A stretch of 64,000 nucleotides of DNA from Aradus depressus (taxonomy: Eukaryota > Arthropoda > Insecta > Hemiptera > Aradidae): NCBI GenBank assembly GCA_963662175.1, contig OY759221.1, forward strand, positions 27,763,027-27,827,026, in the 5' to 3' direction. The notes beneath the pieces were generated by a model. It searched no databases, had not been told where the DNA came from, and was given only the letters and a program-made list of their open reading frames with translations. The position numbers were made by a program, and so were the translations under genes. Below are positions 22,661 to 34,100 of this stretch, piece by piece. Every line of letters starts with the position of its first letter. The first letter of the stretch is position 1.

Positions 22661-23147
22661 AAAAACCATGTTATGATTTAACAGAAATAAATATTATTAT
22701 TATCAAGAATCCTAGCTAGTGCTAGATGCGAGCGACTCTAGGGGGCTTCTAGCCAGTGATTTCTTGACATTGTATGTATTCTACCTATCTTTGGGTTTCC
22801 CAAACTGCATTGCGGTTGGAAAACCCCAGTCGTGTGAATGCCTTCTCTCACTCTCACTCGGTTAGAGTTTGTTGACAAGGAAAACGTTTATTTAAAGAGA
22901 GAAATATTCAAAATTTCGATAGAATTGCCAAAAAGTATATTTTTTTTCATATTGAAGATACCTATATTTAATGTCTCTTAATTAGTAAAAATGGTGAATA
23001 AAATGTCCACTTGTTAGCTCCACCAAAAAATATTATTACGTTATTTTTAGGTTACCAAAAATTCTAAAATATTTTTCCAGATTATCTGTTTAAAGTAAAT
23101 GAAACCAACAAATATTAGTGTAAATATATACATATCTTTTGGTAGGG
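22661..23147. other. Intergenic, unassigned
   Basis: GC rises at 22730-22860 (GGGGGCTTCTAGCCAGTG; GGTTTCCCAAACTGCATTGC), which suggests the remains of a repeat, unidentified. Confidence 0.3.
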
Positions 23148-23202
23148 CTGGTGTATACACCTAGGGACCTAAGCATACAATGCTCTTATCCCATTTTGTC
23201 TA
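23148..23202 (-). repeat. 3'-end fragment of the LINE at 27540-28215
   Basis: Reverse complement of 28165-28215: shares GGGCTGGTGTAT, CACCTAGGGACCTAAGCAT and GCTYTTATCCC. Directly abuts a SINE-1 copy. Confidence 0.75.
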
Positions 23203-23398
23203 CCCAGGTTTAGTTACCTAGACGTAAGGGTCTTTAACGAGTACCTGATCATCGTTTAACATCCCATCCGAAGGAAGGATTTAAGTTTATTTTTTAACTT
23301 CTCAGACAGAATAAAGTAAGGGCCTCGGCCGGGTTTCGAACCCGTGATCTTGAGCTCAGTAAGCAAGCACGCACCCCACTGAGCTACCGGCGCCCTCA
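23203..23398 (-). repeat. SINE-1 copy, tail truncated
   Basis: From GTCTACCCAGGTTTAGTTAC to the tRNA-like head (GGGTTTCGAACCCGTGAT, GAGCTACCGGCGCCCTC). The tail is replaced by LINE 3' sequence at 23202. Confidence 0.85.
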
Positions 23399-24960
23399 AT
23401 ATTTATGTAAAATGGTATAGAAAAAATTGCTGCTATGTTCTTCCTCATCTTTTATGAATAAATGAACGCCTGGAACAATTATAACCAGCTGTAATTATTT
23501 TCTAGACCAGACTTTTTACAGAGCAATATTTGGATTATGGATTTCTCTAACTTTGACCAACAGGCCATTTTGGTTCAGATGGCGGCAAATTTATGCCACA
23601 ACGTAGACCAATAGATAGAAAAAGTTGTGCTAATGTAATGAGTGATCGTTTTATTAATCATTTTTGTAGTTACTGTCATCTGACGCCAAGACGTAAGCAG
23701 GACCCATTGAAACTAACAGGAACACCAAAACTTCAGACACAGCCACGCGAAATGTTCACGCTATCTATTCATAACTAACCACTGACGCTAAAAATATAAT
23801 ATATTATGTGTATAGCTTTTTTATTTTTTCCAAAAAATGTCTACGTTTTGTGTACATTTTTCACTCAGCAAAATCTCGAAATTCCTTGAGAAAAAAAAAA
23901 TACATATAGAGAGACTTCAGATTTCTGTCTTGGTTTATGAAAATCTAAAAATTATTTTAAAAAAAATTAATAAACACAAATATTTTATAATAATAATGAA
24001 TTCACATTTGACAATGTGCACAACAGACTGTTGTCTTTGTTTCTGACCTACATCAATATTGATTCTACGCTGCCACTCCATTACCGTATGGTAGCTCTAA
24101 TTGCCTTCTATAAATATGTTAGGCCAGCCCTGCATAACAGTTCTTTCTGGCAAAGCTTGTTGAATGCAATGAAGCAACTGCAAAATGGGGAGGGACAAAA
24201 AATTTAACCATGAATTTCTGTTGTATGCGGCATTCCAAAAATGCAATAATATATATTTTTTTACAGATTTATTACTCTCCAAATTTATTCATCTTTACAA
24301 CGTAGCAAGTAGATGTTTCGGGGAAATACTCCCATCATTTATGGATGATCGTCGCACACAATAGGCCTACTCTGGCCGCGGCGACACTATTGGCCCTCGG
24401 AAGAAAAAAAAAAAGTATGTTCGTCAGTAATTAATTACACATATAATATTTCAATTATTCAAATAATGCTTGTCATTTCTAATTCAATTCTAAAGAACAT
24501 ATATGTCTTCATACTGAATTTTGATGTCGTCCATCTTGAATATCACTTTTGGTTTGTGTAAAGAGATTCAGAATTTATCATCAGATATATTTTCTTCATA
24601 TCTGATGGGAACAATGGGTGTTTTTCCCAAACATCTAAATTTGCAAGGTTGTAAAGACCAAAAATAAACTGGGAAAATAATAAAACTCTGAAAAAATATA
24701 TATTATTATAAATTCAGAATCTCCTCACACAATCCAAAAGTAAATTCAATGATGAAAATAGCCAACAGCCACCAATTTCATTCATATTTAGTAATTTTAA
24801 GAAAAATTAATTTAGTTAGATTTTTCTATTCAAGACTCCCGGGTTAGTTGATTTATTTCTTCTAAAAACCATTCAATTTTTTTTTCTAATTTTATTTGCT
24901 AATATATACTTACAACTGTATAAAAATATACAAATATACATATCAAGCAAATGTACTAAG
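23399..24960. other. Intergenic; one decayed fold-back arm
   Basis: 24243-24355 resembles the arm of the 40483-41862 fold-back: on the minus strand AATGATGGGAGTATTTCCCC, then GAAACATCTAC, a decayed hammerhead-like core. The remaining sequence shows short open frames without motifs. Confidence 0.4.
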
Positions 24961-25075
24961 AGAGAGAAAATAACAGTCAAAATGTCAAGAGAGGAGGAGA
25001 AATCACACATTAGGCACACTCCCTAGGCGCTTAGTTGTTCTCATTTGTAACTAATGACTGTCATTATTGCTGCTA
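24961..25075. repeat. Interspersed repeat shared with 34860-35000
   Basis: AATGTCAAGAG, GGAGAAATCAC and GCGCTTAG occur in the same order at 24980-25045 and 34885-34997. Class unknown, possibly a LINE 3' end. Confidence 0.45.
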
Positions 25076-25084
25076 AGAAGAACA

Positions 25085-25160
25085 ATATTTCAAAAAAGAA
25101 TTTTATTTTATTTATTCCAAATTTTCCCATTATGTCCGCTCTCAACTTAGAGTTAGGAAA
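25085..25160 (+). repeat. Fold-back tail repeat, solo copy
   Basis: Matches 48102-48186 (ACAATATTTCAAAAAA, TTTTATTTTATTTATT, ATTATGTCCGC, CTCAACTTAGA) but has no second arm. Confidence 0.5.
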
Positions 25161-25451
25161 TAATAATATAAAATCTTAAAATATTTGTTAAAATAGAGGT
25201 AAGAATTTTAGCCCAAATGGTCGATTGGTGGAATGCGAAAACTTCATTGATAAATTCGTGCTGGGGATGTACAATGCCATTGTTAATGTTGTTATTATCG
25301 TAGCCAAAAAGAACAGGGCTTAACACAAAAAAACTCAAAACTGGCGAATAATTGAATATATCGGCGCGAAATTTTACATGTAGATCCAAAACACAACGAG
25401 CCGTTTCATGTTCCAAATATTTTTTTTATCAAGCTGCGCATTTCTGTTTTC

Positions 25452-25600
25452 CTAGGGAACGTTATATTTCCCAGTAGTATTTAAAAATGTTGTGACGATG
25501 AGCCGTTTCATGTCCCAAATATATTTAAAACAACTGATATGTTTAATTAACTCAGCGTCCTCTTCAGCAGAAAAGGGTATTTTTTTAGATTTTGAATTTT
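25452..25600 (-). pseudogene. Possible MADF/Myb-SANT-like fragment
   Basis: From an in-frame ATG near 25607 the minus strand reads MSKNSKSKKIPFSAEEDAEL, then IKHISCFKYIWDMK. The pattern resembles the first helix of MADF or Myb/SANT-like domains, such as the second protein of PIF/Harbinger elements. The 25670-25870 flank is GC-rich and palindromic (AACGCTGGCGTGGAACG; TTGCGCTGGGC) like a transposon end, but no boundaries could be set. Low certainty. Confidence 0.3.
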
Positions 25601-25874
25601 TTGACATAATTTTATAAAAAATACTAAAAACAAACAACCACTATCAGTACACTATCACAAAATATACGAAGACACGCCGCGTACAACGCAATAGACTCCT
25701 CTGAATGCAGTCGGTCTTACCACGCTCGACGTACAACGCTGGCGTGGAACGTATTGCGCTCTGTAGGAGAACACAAACACTAAATTCCTATTAGGTAGTG
25801 CCGTAGTGTTGCGCTGGGCATATTACGACGAACTCGGAGCACAAAACACGCTGGCTAGGAAAACCCGCCTTTAA

Positions 25875-26045
25875 TGTTTCAACACGAAATTTAGTTTGAT
25901 GATTCAAAGATCCCTGAGTAAGAAACCTATTGATTTTCAACCGAATTGGTAATTTAAAATTTTTAACCGAAACGCTTTACTGATGGGAAGCGAAAACTAA
26001 ATTAATTAATTCGTGCTGGGGAAATATTATTGCCATTATTAATGC
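25875..26045 (+). repeat. ACTTCCC-family MITE fragment
   Basis: Contains TTGATTTTCAACCGAATTGG and AATTAATTCGTGCTGGGGAA, the family's right-end phrase. Confidence 0.5.
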
Positions 26046-26500
26046 AATGTAAAAATTGTCAATTCTCAATAATGTATTTTTTATAACGCAGTGTGGTAAA
26101 ACTGGAAAAGTGTTTGCGTTTTTGCCTATCAGTTTTCAGTGTCTATACACCCGGTGATTTGAGGTAACGTACGGAGGCCTAGCGAGCAGAGGCGGCGCCC
26201 CTCCCTAAGATATGTCTAAACTCAAGTGATATTTTTAAAGAATCAATTATCCTGAAGATAAACTCAATTTGAAAGAATTTCTTGCATAACAACAGAAATA
26301 ATACTGTCAGAATATGGGTAATGTATCTGCCATATTTTTTTTGTTCTTATCGTTGTTTGTTTGATTCAATTTATTTTAATAGGTTACCTGTTGACTCTTT
26401 GACTCATTTACAATGGAGATATGATAGAGATTTTGAAGATACATAAGAAAAAGATTTTTTCTTGGTTATACTCATGGAATATAACATTATAAACAGTTTG

Positions 26501-26812
26501 CTTGGTTGGTTACTGTGACTCATGCCCGGGCTTTAACAACTAGCTCTTATCGCCTACTACCAGAGCGCTCTTTCGTCACTTTCGTGGACATGAGCCCGAC
26601 TCAACTATGGGAGTTCTAAATTTTGTCTATTCTAAATTTTTTTTCATTCACCTAGGGGTCTTTAACGATTACCTGACATCGTACAGGCTCGGGACCATCG
26701 CTTAACGTCCAATCCGAAGGACGGCGTGCTCAAGTTTTTTTTTCCTTCCATCTATCTTCCATCAAGAGCTCAATAGGCAAGCACGCATTCCAATGAGCTA
26801 CCTGCGTCCTCT
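26501..26812 (-). mobile_element. SINE-1 copy, nearly full length
   Basis: Tail CTTGGTTGGTTACTGTGACT, body with ACAGGCTCGGGACCATCGC, head decayed but recognisable (GAGCTCAATAGGCAAGCACG; CAATGAGCTACCTGCGTCC). Confidence 0.88.
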
Positions 26813-27145
26813 AATATTTATTATATAATAAATAATATTTATTATTTAAAGATTCAATTATCCTGAAGATAAACTCAATTTGAAAAAAATCTCATTTTAA
26901 AAAGAGTTTTTCCTAAGAGAAACATACAGGAGATTGAATTATGAAGAAATTATTATAGATTTTTATTTATTTTTCGTGTCCAAAAATTATCCGACAGAAG
27001 GGAGGACTGCTTGTCCGGGATCAACAGGTCAAGGTTATTCGAAGAAGAGGAGAATTAGTGGAGATTAACCCCAACGAGACCGACATCGGAGAAGGAAAAG
27101 AAGTAAAGAGACGAGGAGCGAGGGTAGAGATAAACAAGCTGGCTA

Positions 27146-27252
27146 AACATGCCTTTATATAGCTGTTGAGTGGAGGGGAAATGCCTACCCCTCTAGGGTA
27201 GGGAGGTCCCCACCACTCTACAGATTGTGATGGTTGATCTAACCTTATGGTT
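27146..27252 (+). repeat. ~107-bp direct repeat, copy 1 (see 28762)
   Basis: GGCTAAACATGCCTTTATAT through TCCCCACCACTCTACA to GGTTGATCTAACCTTA. A second copy lies at 28762-28872. Both look like non-coding ends of the same LINE family, flanked by Arg/Glu-rich open sequence. Confidence 0.75.
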
Positions 27253-27345
27253 TTTTTTGGCCTTATTTACGATGCATTTTAGCAATTTCTCTTATAAAGG
27301 TGTTATCTAGTGACGACATCCCCGGGAGGGAGCTCTATCTAAGGA
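27253..27345 (-). repeat. SINE-2 fragment, 3' half
   Basis: Matches 32714-32815 (TTATKTACGATGCATWTTAGC, GTTATCTAGT, ACGACATCC, GGGAGGGAG). Confidence 0.65.
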
Positions 27346-27489
27346 TTTCGAACAAGAACCATTTTAAAGAGATATTTTTTTACTGAGTTGCATCCTGTAA
27401 AGTAACCAATCATTATATCACTTGGTGGTAGGCAGATATAGTGGACTTACTTGTTAAATAAGTAATAAGATGTATCAATCCAACATTTA

Positions 27490-27540
27490 TTAAACCACGA
27501 CTAGTTTCGTCAGTAAACTGACATCTTCAGGTGGAATCTT
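27490..27540 (-). ncRNA. Type I hammerhead ribozyme, intact core
   Basis: Minus strand: stem I strand CCAC (27534-27531), CTGAAGA (27530-27524), stem II GTCAG-TTTA-CTGAC, GAA, stem III ACTAGT (self-complementary), C17, then GTGG (27498-27495), which pairs with CCAC. All invariant core positions are present and the cleavage step is UC/G. The very short stem III that can pair between two molecules is the form known from Penelope-like elements. Fits by eye; no folding was computed. Confidence 0.8.
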
Positions 27541-28215
27541 GCTAGAGAAGAGGTCAAGAGACACATACGAGTATCAAGGACTAAAGAGGCGAACCGACTA
27601 GCCAAGGAAGGTTCAAGTAAACCTTTCAGGAGGCCAGAACCGGTGCTGGGAGTATCTCGGGAGACAAACCGAACCCGAATCAAAGAATGGACTAAGGACC
27701 TTTTGGAGCCTACTTGGAGAGAAAAGACCACATGCAGGCAGTCGAAGATGTTCCTGGGAGGGGAGTCCAGGGTTCTGAAAGACGGGATCCTGAACCTCAA
27801 AAGGAACGAGCTTAGGCAACTGACTGGAGTTCTCACAGGACATGGTCCGTTCAATAGACACCTACACCCTGTGGGAGTCAAGGACAGTCCTACCTGCGAT
27901 AGATGTGGGGAAGAAGACGAAACGGCGGCACACTTCCTGGGCATCTGCTCGGGATATGCGCGAAAGAGATTCCACATCTTTGGTAGAGATGCAATCGCAG
28001 ATGAAGACTTTAGAAGATTGGACTATGAGAGCATTCTTAGGTTCATTAAGGAAACTGGGAGACTGAGCACTCCATGAAGGACTTGGGTCAGGTAGTATAA
28101 GTATAGTACAAATATAGGCATATAGTTAATATAATAAGGGGGAAGCCAAGCGCTTCCAGGGAAGGGATAAAAGCACTGAATGCTTAGGTCCCTAGGTGTA
28201 ATACACCAGCCCACC
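27540..28215 (+). pseudogene. LINE ORF2 C-terminal fragment (RNase H end plus Cys/His tail)
   Basis: Open from about 27555: KEANRLAKEGS, then ELRQLTGVLTGHGPFNRHL, then CDRCGEEDETAAHFLGICSG. The first two are the end of a LINE RNase H domain; the last is the CxxC...H...C zinc tail of R1/Jockey-type elements. It ends with TGA at 28075. A ~140-bp 3' UTR follows (CCAAGCGCTTCCAGGGAAGG; CCTAGGTGTAATACACCAGC), then (TA)n near 28218. The RT and endonuclease are absent. Confidence 0.82.
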
Positions 28216-28282
28216 ATATATATATATATATCTATCAAGGACTAGCTGAACACTGACAGTATGTGTCCGTTGACCTCTTCTC

Positions 28283-28335
28283 TAGCAAGATTCCACCAGA
28301 AGATGTCAATTTACTGACGGAACTAGTAATGGTTT
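28283..28335 (+). ncRNA. Hammerhead-like motif, mutated partner copy
   Basis: Same layout as 27490-27540 on the other strand, but CTGAAGA is CAGAAGA, GAAA is GGAA and the cleavage step is UA. Probably inactive. Confidence 0.6.
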
Positions 28336-28761
28336 AGTAGAATGTTGGACTGATACATCTTATTGCTCATTTAACCAATCACTTTTCTCAATGTCATCTG
28401 GGGTTGGTCAAGAAGAGTTGTCCTTCGTTTGTTGTCCGGTCCTCCAATCAACTCTTTTGACTTTCGACAAGTCGTTTGTTCGCGCCAACATGAGTTTCCT
28501 TCCTTACGATAGACATTGGCTTTTGGACGGGTCGAGGCTCTAAGTCTAGCGATGTGCTTTTGGATGCTCCAGTAGCGGTTGGAATGATACGTGGAGCAGA
28601 GGAGAACAGCTCATTTAAAAGACTGCTTACCGGGGAACAGCCCGGCGAGGTCAGTCGAAGAAGAAGGGAGATCAGGTAGTTGTAGATGTATGAACAAGAT
28701 GTATGAAGAAAGAATACAAGGGCGACAGGAACAATTAGAGAGGAGATAATCAAGAGATAAG

Positions 28762-28872
28762 GCTAAACATGCCTTTATATAGCCGGTAAGTGGAGGGGAA
28801 ATGCCAACCCCTCCAAGGTAGGGATATCCCCACCACTCTACACTGAGTGTGAAGGTTGATCTAACCTTACGT
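28762..28872 (+). repeat. ~107-bp direct repeat, copy 2
   Basis: Same as 27146-27252 with scattered differences (AGCCGGTAAGTGGAGGGG; GGTAGGGATATCCCCACC). Confidence 0.75.
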
Positions 28873-29609
28873 TGAAGTATAAACACGTGACGAACATGTG
28901 CTCCAGGCCAGGTTTGACCGGCCAATTAGATATTAAATATACATATGTAGCAACCGGAGTTTTTTATTCCTTGTGCGAGCTTCGCACATAACCAGCTACA
29001 AGTCAAATAATACAATGAAAAGTTATTAGTGAATAAATGAATTAATAATTAAGCAGAATATCCAAGTTCGCTTGGATAGTAGCTTTAAGCAACTTCAGCC
29101 CAGTTAGTAACTGTACTTATCAGGATACTGGATGTAAACAATGGCGAAAACCTGCAGTTTTTCTAAACTTTTTGACAACAAGGGTCTGCTGTGTTAGAGA
29201 CTGGAGCGCTGCCCTGTGGAGAAACTGCGGAGTGAAAACTTCTCTACTAATCTCTACCTCCCGCGCATGCCCACAACCCTCCGGTAAAGTTATATTATAG
29301 TAGTTCATTTCCTTCCAGTAAATATCTCAGTCGATTTTAAATGCGATCATTATGCCTCATAAATCCAGAAATATTATACATTATTTAAATCATTATTAGA
29401 GCATGTTTGGCATATTTAAACCAAAATTAAAGTCCTAATCAAATAATAATGAAGAAATACAAATGTGAACAAGAGACGGAGGAAAACATTAAGATATTTG
29501 GAGCACACTTCAGAATAAAGAGTGAGTCACTATTATGTGAATAACAGGATGTAATAAAACAATACATCAAATGTAAAGAACAAATAAATAAATCTCATTT
29601 TTGGGTTGT
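28873..29609. other. Intergenic, no recognisable feature
   Basis: 29100-29300 is moderately GC-rich with no motif-bearing frame. Confidence 0.3.
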
Positions 29610-30095
29610 ATAGGTATAGTGGAAGTTATGTTATCGATCAGAAATTCCATGTTTTCTGACCTCCAGCTTCCAAATATGAAAAAAACAATGTCTGTCTGTT
29701 TGTCTGTGATCACGATAACTCCCGATAGAATGAATGTCTCGACACAAAATTTCATGTGTGTGACCAGACTCCCATAAGAACTACACCTGTCGATTTTTAG
29801 TCAAATCGGCTTGAAGGAAAGTGGGGATTAGGGGGAAGGCTTAACACAAAAATTCTAATTGCCGATGGAATGAATGTATCTACACAAAATTTCATATGGG
29901 AATTCATCTTGAGGACAACACTTATTAATTTTCATTGGAATCGGCAGAGGGGAGGGGGGATCAGAGGGGGCACAACTCAAAAACCAAACCCCGATAACTG
30001 CCGATGTAATGAATGCATCGATATGAAATTTAATATTGAAAGTCAAAACCCAATGAGGTGTGATGTAAAAACTACAGAACATTATTTTTAATGAA
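29610..30095 (+). mobile_element. ACTTCCC-family MITE copy, long form
   Basis: Three internal units with CGATRGAATGAATGTMTC or CGATGTAATGAATGCATCG, each followed by ACACAAAATTTCATRTG or ATGAAATTTAATATTG, and two GTCAAATCGGCTTGAAGG-like phrases. The terminus is diverged (TAGTGGAAGTTATG). Confidence 0.65.
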
Positions 30096-30434
30096 TATAG
30101 AAAAGAGGTAATTTTTTTTATTATAATATAATATATATTATATATATATATCAAGGTGTTTAAAAAAAAACAAGGGACATAATAAAAAGAAAACAGCTGT
30201 GAAACAAATGAAGTGGAGTCGAGAGCTAGCTCTGGAAGAGTGCACGTAAAGTAAAGATGTTTGTTTCAAGTGAGGTTGAACAATTACCAGAAAGTTGAAA
30301 TATCGAGGTCTAAATTGTGTTAAGAAACTTCAAAAGAAGGTACATTTAGTCAAATACTTTTTTTTTTGTGCCCGAACAAAAGATAAAAAATAAATAGTTT
30401 TTAAGTATTTAGTTTAATGATTTTGTTCCTTTGT

Positions 30435-30482
<48 letters not shown>

Positions 30483-31000
30483 GTTTGTGGCCTTATGGTC
30501 TAAGCATATCAGCCAGAATGTTTAGTTTTTTAGGTATAATGTGTAAATAAAGAAAATAACCCAATTATTTGTCATAATAAGATTCTATTCCATTCATCTT
30601 CCCTGTTGGCCCAGTAGTATCATTTGAAAAACCTTTGGATTAGAAATTAATATTATTTAAAATTATTAAAAAAATTGGTATCTCTTTGTAAATCCAAGGT
30701 AAAGTTTGTTAAATGGAATTCTTTTTTGTTGTATACGTGTACTTTCTTAAAAATTGCACGTCTTAAATGATTGATAATATTTTTTTTTAGGGCCTTTTTC
30801 GAAAAACTACTGTAGAAATCAAAATTTAAATAAAGAAAAGAGATCAAATTTCTACAGGAAATGTGGTAATTTAAAAAGTTATTATCACAGAGGACATTTG
30901 CTGATGGCCGAAGGGAAGGGTAGGTTCAGGTGATTCACCGACAATGTTTTTTAAAATTTGATATTGTTTCACAATATCTCTGCAAAAATACGAGTAGGTA
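30096..31000. other. Intergenic with a ~50-T run
   Basis: (TA)n at 30120-30150 and an almost pure T tract at 30435-30481. No gene seen. Confidence 0.4.
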
Positions 31001-31159
31001 GCCGGGAAGGGTCCAGAGAGCGGAGCGTCGTAGCTTATCATAATCGATTTATCAAAAGTTGAAGATGATGTTGGCGCTGCGATATGATATCCCCTCCCCC
31101 GCTGCACTGATGAGCTGCATGTACCCTCGCAGTAGGCACTCATATCTCTCGGTGTCACC

Positions 31160-34100
31160 ATGTTGCCCGGTTGTCTCCTAATCTCCTTGGTCGGCATCGC
31201 CAGCGCTGTCATTGTGAGTTTCATTTTTAACTAGATCCTCTCTTAAAACCATTTACACAAGGTTACACAGCCTTGGGGGTGTTTCAGAATCAGGTTTTAT
31301 CTCGGCGCGACCTTCACGTCATACTTGGCAGTCAAACAAAAACAACTCGCTGTTAGTTATTGTGATTCATGCCCGCTCTTTAACTACAAGGTCATGTCGC
31401 CTACTACCAGTACGTTCTTTCGTCAATCTTGTGGACTTGAGCCTGACTCTACTGTGTGAGTCCTAAATGCTGCTTACCAAGTTTTATTCACCTAGAGTAG
31501 GTCTTTAATGAGTACCTCACATTACACAAACTTTAACGTCCCATCTCAAGGAAACCATGCTAAAGGGCTTCGGTCATTTTTCGAACCCGCGATCATGAGC
31601 TCAGTACGGTAGCACGATGTGGATCCAAAATTGTTATTTATGCCAAGAGGAGCGGTTAAGTGACACACTACTTCCACGGTCTCAAAATCATTGAAAATAT
31701 CAAATTATTCCTATAATAATCATACTAACCGAACAGATAACTGTTATTAACCTGCTTAAAGTAGGTAACCTGGCGAATCCGGGTGTTTATATATAATATG
31801 TATATTTTTTTTTCTTCTTGTAATTAGGAAACGGGACGCTACAGTTCCATTCGGTTTGGTTCTACTTTACATCTGAATTGTTAGTTTTTAAGCACGGGGA
31901 ACATTTTTTTTCCATAGTGCATAAATAGTACATTTCTGCATAAATCAAAAAAGAAAACAAGTAACCAAAATTTTTTATATTAATGTTTTTAGTATGTTAT
32001 TATATATATATATATATTTTTTTTTAAATTATAAATATCCTTTCAAAATAATAATAATATAAATTATTTCAATAACCCATTTTTATATATTTTTCTTTTT
32101 TCAGACTCCTCGTGATGCTGATTATTACCAGGCGGCTGTAGTAGAGTATAGCCCTCTACAAGGAAAACAGGGAAATGAAACATTCTCATTGAATGCGGAA
32201 AATTATGTCAAAATTATAGCCGAGGCTTCCACTCTCGTAAGTTAATACATTATGTTTTTTTGGAAATATATTCTAAAAGAAAAATCGAAACACTAACAGA
32301 TAACTATGCCATATTAGAGTTATGTTATGGGTTGAACAATTTTTTTTTCACTTTTATTAAAACACAAAAGTAAACATTTCACATAGTATTTACGAGGGAG
32401 CTCGGGATCAGTACTTACAATAGATACACATCATTAGAAAAATAATTAGGTTCCATAGGTTCCAAAATAAAAATATAGTCTGACCCTCACAGTTTTATTA
32501 ATTTATTTTATGCTAGCCGGCTTTCGAGGTTGCCGTCATCATTAGGCAGTCTAATAAAACATTCAAAAGAACATAACTATTCAAAAAATCAAATGAATAA
32601 ATTAAATAAAACATCAGTAAATAAAAAATACAAAAACGATAAAAAAAATTTACAATTTATTATATTTATTTAATGTATCTATATGTAGGTACATATATTT
32701 TTTTAATTATTATTATTTTTTTGGTCTTATGTACGATGCATATTAGCCAACTCTGTTATAAATGTGTTATCTAGTTGTTTACGACATCCTTGGCCCTGGG
32801 AGGGAGTTCTATTTCCGAAATAAAACTTACTCCCGGACGGGATTCGAAACCGCAAAGTATGGTAAGACCATGCGATCAAAGCCTTATGCTCTAGCCCGCA
32901 CGGCCACCGTGGCCCCTATTATGTTCTTTTGAGTGTTTTATTTGACTACCTGATGATGAGGGCTACCTCGAATTATATATATATATATATATATAGAAGA
33001 AGAAGAAAAACATTTTATTTGGACCAGTACTAAATATGTACTTTACACAAAATGGGCAAATAAACATGAAAATTATAATTAAAACAAAGTCTTGGTACAG
33101 TCTTGGTTGCAGCCTGCGAGCTACAGGCTGGCCGAGACTGTAGTGAACCGCACCAGAGCAGGCTGGCAGACCTTGATGGAAGCTTCGGGTGAGTTTCTCA
33201 ATGTGGGCTGCAAAAGGAGCAACTCCCAGTTCCCGATGGATTTGGGTGTTCCTGATAAACCAGGGTGAGTTCACCGCTATCCGGAGGACTTTGTTTTGGA
33301 ATGTTTGTAATCGTGTTATGTTAGTGTGGCTAGTGCAGAACCATACGGGGCAAGCGTAGGTTAAGAGTGGAAGTATTAGTGTTTTGTAAAGTAAGGATGT
33401 GCATGTGTGTCTGAATGGTGTATTTCTGTTTATGAGTGGGTAGATGAGCCTGAGTCGTGTGTGTGCTTGTTGGAGTTTTATGTTGATATGTAGGCGCCAT
33501 GTTAGTCTTGTGTCAAGGTGCACTCCAAGATAGCGCACACCCTGGTCTTTAGGATTCCATTGAATTGGGAGTTGGTCGATTTGCAGCCTTCTGAGGTGTT
33601 CTGTCGAGAAGCGGCGTAAAGCGAACACCTTCGCCTCCGTCTTCTCACCGTTCAACTTAAGCTTCCATTTTCCAAACCACAGGCCGATTTGATCCACCTG
33701 GATTTGTAGGGAGTATATATATAATTATACATATATATATAATAAATTAATAAAACCTGTGAGTGGTCAGACTAAATTTTTATTGATCGTCATATTATTA
33801 ATTATGAAATACTTTCGTCATATTTTATCTCAAGTACGGAAGATTTAGGCAATGATTGTGACTCAATGACCAGACTTATCACAAATGACGAGAGGTACTT
33901 GTTCATGATATGTACCTTCTCTTAAATAAATGAATAAAATATATACTTTTAAATTACAACTTCTAAGTTGAGAAACGCGGACATATTAAGCAAATTTAGT
34001 TAGTTATTTTGACTCATGTCCGGGCTTTAACTATGAGGGCATATCGCCTATTACCAGAGCGCTTTCGTCACTCTGGTGGACATGAGCCCGACTCTATAGT

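Larger units (their letters stand above)
27450..28374. mobile_element. Inverted-repeat element carrying hammerhead arms around a LINE fragment
   Basis: The arms 27450-27556 and 28271-28374 are inverted copies of each other (AATAAGATGTATCA, GACATCTTC, GGTGGAATCTTGCTAGAGAA). Each arm encodes a hammerhead-like core read from the inside: intact on the left (minus strand), mutated on the right (plus strand). The segment between is a LINE RNase H fragment rather than a Penelope gene, so this is either a composite or a LINE inserted between two ribozyme-bearing repeats. Confidence 0.75.

Noticed and set aside
23593..23778. Plus-strand frame with Cys/His residues
   Set aside because: No consistent zinc-finger spacing and no flanking support.
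30871..31224. Minus-strand 117-codon frame
   Set aside because: Overlaps the signal-peptide exon and 5' region of the vanin-like gene on the other strand; no motif.
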